Source: GYS-P2D sp964414425 (lineage in GTDB: Bacteria > Bacteroidota > Bacteroidia > Chitinophagales > Saprospiraceae). From it: a stretch of DNA of 64,000 nt. The translations under genes were made by a program, and so were the position numbers. Location of the stretch: the NCBI GenBank assembly GCA_964414425.1, contig CAYPWL010000009.1, positions 24,995-88,994 of the forward strand, given 5' to 3'. This document shows, piece after piece, positions 57,001 to 64,000 of the stretch. The notes beneath the pieces were generated by a model. That model ran no database searches. It was given only the letters and a program-made list of their open reading frames with translations, and was not told the DNA's origin. Numbering within the stretch: the first letter of the stretch is position 1; each line of letters starts with the position of its first letter.

Positions 57001-60000
57001 TTGTGGAGATATTGAAGCATTTGATTTAGCGCTTCGCAAAGAGCTGGTAACAGCAGGTCCTTACAATTATGGTGATGAGGTTATCTATGAAATCACGGTG
57101 ATTAATCAAGGAACTGAAGATGCTAATCAAATTCGATTATTAGATCATGTGCCTTGTGGATTATCCTTCAATGCATTTTCATCAACCAACTTTACCAATG
57201 GGTGGAATGTTGCATTTGGTGATGCTGTAACTACAACTCTCGCTCAATTCGCGCCATTAGTTTCAGGTGATAGTATCACGGTGCAATTGGCATTGGTAGT
57301 GGAGGTTTGTACCACTAGCCCCGATAGAATTAATGTAGCTGAGATTTTTAGCGCTTTAGATGAAGACTTTCAGCCTGGTGATGACGTAGATAGTACACCT
57401 GATATTGATCCTAATAATGATACAGGGGGAACACCACGTACAGATGAAGACGATCATACTATGGATGACGCCATGGATTTCAATATGGACGGTATCATCG
57501 ACGAAGATGATCACGATCCAGCTCAAATTGAGATTTTTGACCTTGCTCTTACGAAGGAGTTAATTACCGCAGGTCCATACAGTTATGGTGACACTTTAGA
57601 TTTCAATATCTCAGTTTGTAATCAGGGTAATATAGGGGCCACGGACGTGACAGTACAAGATTACCTACCTAATGGATATTTATTTGACGTTGCATATAAT
57701 CCAGCATGGATTAATGTGTCTGGAGATGCTGTAGCAATAGTTACTGATACTATTGGTGCTGGATCTTGTTATAATATTCCTCTGAGATTAGTCTTGATCA
57801 GAACAACTGGTGGAGAACGAGATTGGATTAATTATGCTGAAATAGTTGATGCTTTTAATGAGTCTGGCGAAAATAGAAATGGCTTTGATATAGATAGTAA
57901 TCCAGGAAGCAATGGCCCTGACGAATTAGCTGTAGAGCCAGGTGATGCCGCAGACAACGATATTGATAGCATTGATAAAGGCGGCGAAGAAGATGATCAC
58001 GATCCTGCGGGCATCGAGATTTATGACTTAGCGCAGCGCAAGGTTGAGGTGAGTGCTGGCCCATACAGATATGGTGATACGATCGAGTATAGCATCGAGG
58101 TGTACAATCAAGGTAGTGTTGCTGCGAGTGGTATCGAGGTGATGGATTATCTTCCATGTGGCTTAGGCTACGATACGAGTAATGATGCGAATGGCTGGAG
58201 TCTTCAAGGTGATATCGCTACGATAGTATTAAGTGATGTTTTACCAGCGGGCGGAGATACGAGCATCGTATTCCGAGCGGTTGTACAGCAGTGTATCGAT
58301 CTATCGGATGATAGCTTCACTAATGTGAGTGAGATCAGTGATAGTAACAGTGAGGATTTAGATGCGCCTGCAGATGATATCGATAGTGATGAGGATGAAG
58401 ATCCTGACAACGATGGTACACCTGTCGATGATGCGACCATGGATGATAGTGACGAAGATGATCACGATGAGGAGTTGATTGAGATTTTCGATTTAGCGCT
58501 TCGTAAGCAACTTCTTACACAGGGACCATACAGTTATGGCGATGTGTTAGAGTTTAGTCATGAAGTATGTAATCAGGGTAACATAGATGCCCAGAGTATC
58601 GAGATCACGGACCACATACCTGCAGGCTACAGCTTCAGTAGTGATAATGTTGGTTGGGTGATGGTAGATGATAGCACGTATACTTATGCTGTTGCAGGAG
58701 TATTGGCTGCGGATTCATGTGTCACGACGGCACCATTACGCTTAGTCTTAGAGCGCACCGGTGGTGGTGAGCGAGATTGGATCAACTATAGTGAGTTGAG
58801 TGATTATGACGATACAGATCCTAATACTATTGGACGACCTATCGATGCAGATAGTACGCCAAATAGTGATGGTGCTGGCGAGCGAGGTGTAGAGCCTGGC
58901 GATGCTTCGGATGATGATTTAGATAGCACTGATGCTGGCGGCGAAGAAGATGATCACGATCCTGCGGGCATCGAGATTTATGACTTAGCGCNNNNNNNNN
59001 NNNNNNNNNNNNNNNNNNNNNNNNNNNNNNNNNNNNNNNNNNNNNNNNNNNNNNNNNNNNNNNNNNNNNNNNNNNNNNNNNNNNNNNNNNNGAGGTGTAG
59101 AGCCTGGCGATGCTTCGGATGATGATTTAGATAGCACTGATGCTGGTGGCGAAGAAGATGATCATGATCCTGCAGGCATCGAGATCGTTGACTTAGCACT
59201 TACTAAGAGGTTAGTTTCTCAAGGGACGATCTTCCCTGGAGATACGGTGCAATACGTAATCCAAGTCTTCAATCAAGGAAGTGTAATTGCAACGGATGTA
59301 TTGATCTATGACCATGTTCCAAATGGATTGACTTTCATCAACAGTTCCATAGTTAATAATGGATGGTCTGTTGTCAATCCAGGATTGATATCATATGTTA
59401 TTTCTCAGAATTTGCAACCTGGTAATTCTGTACAGATCACTATTAACATGATTGCCAATGATGGTGATCTCGGGATCGATGATTATGTCAATGTTGCCGA
59501 AATAGGTGAAATCAATGATGATTCCGGAAATGATATTTCGGTTCAAGAAATAGATAGTAACCCTGACGACATCAGTGAGAACGATGGAGGAGGAGAAGTG
59601 GATTCAAACAGTGATGATGAGATTGATGGAGATGGAACGGGTTCTCCGGGAGATACCAATGGCCCGACGGATGAAGATGATTCTGATCCAGCATCTATCT
59701 GTATTGTGGACTATGTATGTCCAGAAAACATGACTGTCCCATCATGTAACGACCAAGCAACTATTAATCAAGAGTTTGAGGCTTGGTTAGATTTATTTAT
59801 TGGCCAGAACTGTGGGGTGATTTCATCATTTGTTGAGGATTATACGGCTCCAGACGCATGTGGAGGATCAATTGATGTGATTTTCCAGATATTTGAGATT
59901 CAGGGTAATACTCAATTAGTACTACAAGAGTGTACAAGTACATTTAGCGTAGATTTTGATGATATTGCACCAGTCTGTCCTACAGATTGGGATTTAACAG

Positions 60001-60899
60001 TGGACTACGATGGATGTGTTGTGACTCCTTACAGCACGGTAACTCAATTAGAGATTGAGACGGGTGCTAATGTTGTTGACAACTGCGATGACGCTTCGGA
60101 TTTAGAACTGACATCGTTCGATGCCATTGTCCATCAAGAGTGCTCTGGCAATGGGAGCTTCTTCTCAAGCCGAGAAGTAATTAGAACATACCAGTTTACA
60201 GATGAATGTGGAAATGTAAGTGATTTATGTCCTCAAGTCATAACCTATAACTTTGATCAATGTAATCAAGTAACTGATCCTGGAGCTATTGCAATAGGCG
60301 GTAGTACTATGATCAGAATACCTTCTGGTTGTGATGCACCTACTATTTCAGAAAGATCTCCAGCTTCTTCAGAGTGTAATGATTTAATCGAGCATATGTG
60401 GTTATCCACCACGGTAGAGAGAAGTCCAGGAGTGCCTTTTGTTCCTAACCCAGTCAATATAGGTCCACAAGGATCTGGTTCTATATGGGAAATTATAGAT
60501 GGTGCAAATAGTACAGACTATACCCCTGTATCGGTTGACGTCAATACCTATTTTGTAAGATGTACAAGAAGCTTCAGTTGTTGTGAATATTTGGAAACTA
60601 ATCTGGTAGCATTTATTATTGATGATAATGACCCTAATCTTGAATGTCCAATAATTACGGTAGATCAGGATGTAAGTAATTGTGACGAGATCATAGTCCT
60701 TACCAATCCTAATGACAATCTTGCTGCAGGACAGGATACTTCCTTTATAACAGATAGAACCATTGAAGCTGATAACATCATTAATGGTGGCGCACACTTA
60801 ATTCTGGATGCCAAAGGAGGAACAACCTTAATGCCTGGATTTGAAGTTAATTTATTAGGGCAATTAGAGGTTTATATCAAAGGCTGTAACGAGGATTAA
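45017..60899 (+). CDS. Giant DUF11-repeat surface adhesin, split by a scaffold gap
   Basis: One gene, interrupted by 100 N at 58992-59091; the frame matches across the gap only if the true gap is a multiple of three. With a predicted 849-base gap it encodes 5,543 residues. A signal peptide (LIRTWLLLLATVGSAAS) is followed by about 1,800 residues of Cys-containing DUF11-like modules. Then come an SdrD-B/Cna-B-like domain (about 1823-1890, GDTVWFDLNVNGIQDIGEPG), two DUF11 units, eleven repeats of about 155 residues and alternating DUF11 units with acidic DEDDHDPA linkers that may bind calcium. HYR-like modules and a 3-coathanger-type end (GGTTLMPGFEVNLLGQLEVY) close it. No canonical T9SS type A or B tail is seen. 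It is probably exported and extended from the surface. Confidence 0.85.
51899..57010 (+). repeat. Eleven tandem repeats of about 465 bases in the giant adhesin
   Basis: Units begin near 51899, 52374, 52830, 53299, 53759, 54230, 54693, 55156, 55614, 56076 and 56555. Each unit has the plan xLxxxK, then YxVxNxGG, YDLxDxPxxDDD, a T-Y-T-L strand pair and a D-x-x-DD-x-Y-x-x-CG-x-G segment, ending in CADLP or CADVP. Units 1, 4, 7 and 10 share an NCYD signature absent from the others. Confidence 0.85.
57020..59700 (+). repeat. Alternating DUF11 units with acidic linkers, nearly identical stretches
   Basis: Units of about 160 residues begin at FDLALRKELVTAGPYNYGDE (about 57020), FDLALTKELITAGPYSYGDT (57535), YDLAQRKVEVSAGPYRYGDT (58020), FDLALRKQLLTQGPYSYGDV (58485) and, after the gap, VDLALTKRLVSQG (59186). 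A 55-mer at 57980-58034 recurs exactly at 58937-58991, 957 bases later and in frame. Confidence 0.85.
58992..59091. other. Scaffold gap of 100 N inside the giant adhesin
   Basis: The 55 bases on the left equal 57980-58034 and the 55 bases on the right (59092-59146) equal 58884-58938. A collapsed near-identical repeat caused the break. The missing DNA must be a multiple of three for the gene to stay open. Confidence 0.97.
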
Positions 60900-60920
60900 T
60901 AGGTTTAAATCACTTTTGAT

Positions 60921-60959
60921 AAGGACTATGTATTGTATATGCATAGTCCTTATTTTTTA
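60921..60959 (+). terminator. Rho-independent terminator after the giant adhesin
   Basis: A perfect ten-base-pair stem AAGGACTATG/CATAGTCCTT with an 11-base loop, followed by ATTTTTT, 22 bases after the stop codon. Confidence 0.9.
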
Positions 60960-61610
60960 AGATAGTTTCATTTTACGTGCCTATACATAGTATAATTTGG
61001 CACCGCATCCACACAACGCTATGTGAGATATAAGTAGTTTTTTTCACTTATAGTGCGATCGCTATCAGCTGTTTATAATATGCCTTTCGGAGAAATAGCT
61101 TTTTATATTGTAAATATAGCTGTTGTAGTTATTCTCATCCTTTTATGCCGGATAGGAGAGGTGCCCAAGTGGCTTAAGGACCACGTTTCGAAAGAGTGTA
61201 TACCTTAAAATCATTCCAAGGGGACGAAGCTTACTCGACTATTTCACTTGCGGTCATCTTTCTGAATATCAATTACTTACGGTTCTCAATAGTCAGCTTT
61301 TACCTGTTCTAAGATCGGACACTTCCTTCTTAGATATGTACAACAAAATATCCGTTCATACCATATGGATTACAGGTCATATGGAAAGATAATCAGCGGT
61401 TATATCTCACTCCGTGTTAAGGTCGAAATGCCTACATGAATATGGTCTTGATGTATAATTAGTTCCAATACGAGGCTACAGATCGACTACATCATATTAT
61501 AATTAGGCATAATGTTTGCTATTGTAAAATGATAGCCATCATTTACTCGCGTCAGCTACCAAAGATTTCTCTTAGGTAGGACGTCACATATTTAATAAAA
61601 AGACGCAGTT
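60960..61610. other. 650-base intergenic region
   Basis: No gene is seen apart from the tRNA-Ser-like remnant at 61155-61240. A perfect CCATATG/CATATGG inverted repeat spans 61361-61384. I see no exact TAnnTTTG box in good position for the gene at 61611. Confidence 0.4.
61155..61240 (+). pseudogene. Decayed tRNA-Ser-like sequence (CGA anticodon)
   Basis: The 5' half is a good class II tRNA-Ser match: GGAGAGGTGCCCAAGTGGCT, then TAAGGACCACGTTTCGAAAG with anticodon CGA in loop TTCGAAA. The anticodon stem CACGT/GAGTG has a mismatch and a G-T pair. The T loop reads GACGAAG instead of TTCGAAT with no pairing T stem, and no CCTCTCC acceptor strand follows. It cannot fold as a working tRNA. Confidence 0.65.
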
Positions 61611-64000
61611 ATGAGTCAAGTTGTCAGAAGTTCAAACATTTTATTATCGAGCCTAATAAACTTTACAAATTTAATTGTTTCAATAAAGTATAGGAAGGTT
61701 GTTTTAATAGCCTCACAAATAATAGTACTGTTTAGTTTTGATGTCGAGTTATTAGCGCAAATATGCTCTGGGAATTCGACAAATGTGGCCTTCAATGCAG
61801 GTGTGAATAATGCTGAAGCGGCTACTGGTAATCCAGATGGGGCGTTTGCGGAGATTTTTGATGCAGCAGATACGTTAATTTTAGAATTGCAAGATTTCGT
61901 TGATGCAGGCTCCATTATATCTGTTACATGGAGAAGAAAAAGCACGTTCACAAATACAGCTGTAGCTGACCTTGTCATAGAGGAATCACAATCTCTCATG
62001 GGGCCATTTACGGTCAATACAACCTTAATGACTGCAGAACGAGTCAATTTCGTCACCTCAGACATTACTACAATAAACAGAACAAAATTTTTAAGAATAT
62101 ACATGGCAACAGCATTAGACGATGATGCTGACTTAGATGCCATTACATATAGTAATGTTGACTGTATTCCTCCTTGGGACTTAGTGGATTGTAACGGTGA
62201 ACAAACATTGTTTCATGACGGTGTTATGCTCATCTCATGTGGTGTGGTAGATGCACAAGAAGTTGATGAGAGATACACTTTGGCTCTTATATCATCAATA
62301 GATGCTGTCGATGAAACGGGGAGAACTGAGACAACTGATGCTGACAGTGTTTTTCATAATGACAATTGGACTATTGAGATGCTGGGGAATATTTATGGTG
62401 TTGCGCTCAACGAGTTCACAAATCACGGATTTGTAGCGGCATCTTCTAACTATGGTTCGGAGTTCTTTGGTCAGGTTGGCGTACTTGGATATGGATCTAT
62501 CGGTGCAGGTGCGACTAATGATCAGGTTGTAGCTGCAGGTACGATTTATCAGATAGATGGTATGACTGGAGATCCTACCGTATTTGCTCAGTTACCTCAG
62601 CAATCCACTACAATCCAACACTCTAATTGTGAAAATGATGTGGAGTTTGAAGTTACCCGCAACAATACTGGTGTAGGTCTTGGGAATATCACATTCGATG
62701 AAATCCATAATCAGTACTTTGTTAGTAACATTGAAGATGGGCGGATTTATCGTTTAAGTGCATCTGGTGCCATATTAGATTCTTTTGATCCTTTGACTTA
62801 TGATGATGGAGTCCCAGGTATATCCAATTTTGAAGAGACGCCCTATGGATTGGCAGTAGATCCAACAGGATCTAATCTCTTTTTTGGTTTGAATAGAGCG
62901 TCCGGTGATCCCGTCAATGCGATCACTGAGACTACAGTTCCTATTTATTCTATACCTCTTAATCCAGATGGATCCTTTGCTGGTACAGTGGATAATACAA
63001 TTCTTCCTGCTGGTGTCCCAGATAATTATGTAGGTACTGCCACTAAGCATATAGATATACCCGTAGGTGCAGATCCCAATATGGTGCCAGGGGATCATAT
63101 TAGAACATTCACAACTAACACGACTTATTTTGTCTCTGATCTGGAATTTTCTCCAAATGGAGATTTATTAGCAGGTGTTAGAGTGGGGTGTTTTGGAAAT
63201 TTCTTTAGTTCGTATAATCATTGGGGAGAAACCGATCTGATCGGGTTAAATACAGGAACTGGACTTTACGATAATATCATAGCAGAAGTTGCCATATCAG
63301 TGGATGGTGACGCAGGTATAGATGACGGCTATGGCGGGGTTGGTTCCTATACAGATGCCAACGGAAATATTATATATGGCTCATCATCTTCAGATATCCT
63401 TGACGAAAACGGTCCTCATGGTATTGCTCTTTATACAGCTGATAATGCTACAACTCCTGGCTCAATCCCACTTGGCGCATTTTCCTATGGTTTTGTAGAT
63501 AATAATGGCAATGGAGACCCTAAAGGTGTTGGAGGGGATTTAGAATTTTACGATGGATGTAAGACGATCTCTTGTATTGCCTCTAATGACGGACCGGTAT
63601 GTGAAGGTGAGAATGTAATACTCTCGGGATCTGGAACTTTTGGGGATGAATTTATATGGAGCGGTCCGGCTGGATTTATGGATACGGCTCAAAACTTAAC
63701 CATATCTAATATTACAACAGCACAGGCCGGGGTTTATACTCTAATTATTAATGATGTGAACGGCGTAGAAGTATCATCGTGTATGACCACAGTTGTTGTC
63801 GATGAGCTACCAATATGTACAGCAAGTAACAACGGCCCTGTATGTTCAGGAGCAGGTTTGACTTTAATGGAGAGCGGCGGAGAAGCTGCGAGTTGGAGCT
63901 GGAGCGGACCGAGTGGATTCAGTTCTACGGATCAAAACCCAGTATTGAGTACAGCAGTTGCTGGTGTATATACAGTAGTGATAACAGATGCTAATGGTTG
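61611..64000 (+). CDS. Large exported protein with Ig/PKD-like repeats, 3' end outside window
   Basis: Open from ATG 61611 to the window edge (796 codons, no stop). It has a long N-terminal region with a signal-like core (KVVLIASQIIVLFSFD, then VELLAQICSGN). The next 600 residues resemble a WD/NHL-type beta-propeller with repeated segments such as YGLAVDPTGSNLFFGLN and VSDLEFSPNGDLLAGVRVGC. From about residue 645 Ig-like repeats begin (CIASNDGPVCEGENVILSGS; ASNNGPVCSGAGLTLMESGG), a pattern frequent in large T9SS-exported Saprospiria proteins. The sorting domain, if any, lies beyond the window. No other start codon gives a better signal peptide. Confidence 0.8.
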   Translation, partial: MSQVVRSSNILLSSLINFTNLIVSIKYRKVVLIASQIIVLFSFDVELLAQICSGNSTNVAFNAGVNNAEAATGNPDGAFAEIFDAADTLILELQDFVDAGSIISVTWRRKSTFTNTAVADLVIEESQSLMGPFTVNTTLMTAERVNFVTSDITTINRTKFLRIYMATALDDDADLDAITYSNVDCIPPWDLVDCNGEQTLFHDGVMLISCGVVDAQEVDERYTLALISSIDAVDETGRTETTDADSVFHNDNWTIEMLGNIYGVALNEFTNHGFVAASSNYGSEFFGQVGVLGYGSIGAGATNDQVVAAGTIYQIDGMTGDPTVFAQLPQQSTTIQHSNCENDVEFEVTRNNTGVGLGNITFDEIHNQYFVSNIEDGRIYRLSASGAILDSFDPLTYDDGVPGISNFEETPYGLAVDPTGSNLFFGLNRASGDPVNAITETTVPIYSIPLNPDGSFAGTVDNTILPAGVPDNYVGTATKHIDIPVGADPNMVPGDHIRTFTTNTTYFVSDLEFSPNGDLLAGVRVGCFGNFFSSYNHWGETDLIGLNTGTGLYDNIIAEVAISVDGDAGIDDGYGGVGSYTDANGNIIYGSSSSDILDENGPHGIALYTADNATTPGSIPLGAFSYGFVDNNGNGDPKGVGGDLEFYDGCKTISCIASNDGPVCEGENVILSGSGTFGDEFIWSGPAGFMDTAQNLTISNITTAQAGVYTLIINDVNGVEVSSCMTTVVVDELPICTASNNGPVCSGAGLTLMESGGEAASWSWSGPSGFSSTDQNPVLSTAVAGVYTVVITDANG

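Noticed and set aside
59247..60899. A separate gene starting at 59247
   Set aside because: The same frame is open back to the gap and encodes the expected DUF11 linker (GVEPGDASDDDLDSTDAG), so it is the 3' part of the giant adhesin.
45017..60899. CRISPR array or phage tail fibre as the cause of the repeats
   Set aside because: The repeats are in-frame coding units of 465 or 957 bases with protein-level conservation, not 24-40-base repeats with unique spacers, and no phage genes are present.
61415..61432. AAGGTCGAAATGCCT as the missing T arm of the tRNA-Ser remnant
   Set aside because: It is about 190 bases away, lacks TTC at the loop start and is not followed by a matching acceptor strand.

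Overview
The window comes from a Bacteroidota chromosome, most likely of the Saprospiria type. The evidence is the gene repertoire (PorP/SprF, the PorD-type DUF4835 protein, T9SS C-terminal sorting domains of types A and B, dockerin-like and DUF11 surface proteins, a Bacteroidota-type omega subunit) and promoters of the form TTG-N20-23-TAnnTTTG. Start codons mostly lack a Shine-Dalgarno sequence. Two 100-N scaffold gaps show that this is a draft assembly. Both are flanked by exact 55-mers, as expected at the k-mer boundaries of a de Bruijn assembler.

Bases 1-18,250 are a housekeeping region. They hold recG (5' end only), rbfA, the operon bamD-rpoZ-coaBC-porD (read leftward), a coupled pair hscA-GH3, yhhQ-ctlX, a 37-codon small gene with its own promoter and terminator, a dicluster ferredoxin, pssA, tRNA-Gly and tRNA-Leu, an ankyrin protein with an OxyR-like regulator, ridA, a sensor histidine kinase with a MarR regulator, a phosphopantetheinyl transferase, dcd, a PASTA protein and a MATE exporter.

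Bases 18,500-42,050 form an exported-adhesin locus. It opens with a NarL/FixJ-type regulator whose phospho-acceptor Asp is replaced by Glu. Four large paralogous T9SS type A proteins follow. Each carries a dockerin-like pair of EF-hand loops followed by a cohesin-like beta domain and a sorting domain. Among them lies a six-cohesin scaffold-like protein with a type B sorting domain, overlapping its PorP/SprF partner gene by one base. This looks like a non-cellulosomal cohesin/dockerin surface system and is the best candidate here for an undescribed assembly.

Bases 42,180-44,610 are housekeeping again: ruvX-def, rnhA and tatD. Bases 45,017-60,899 are a single giant DUF11-repeat surface protein split by the second gap; I predict about 5,540 residues once the gap is closed. 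It contains eleven roughly 155-residue repeats in a period-three super-repeat, then alternating DUF11 units with acidic calcium-binding-like linkers, and ends in a 3-coathanger-type stack. After a terminator and a decayed tRNA-Ser-like sequence, another large exported protein begins at 61,611 and runs off the window.
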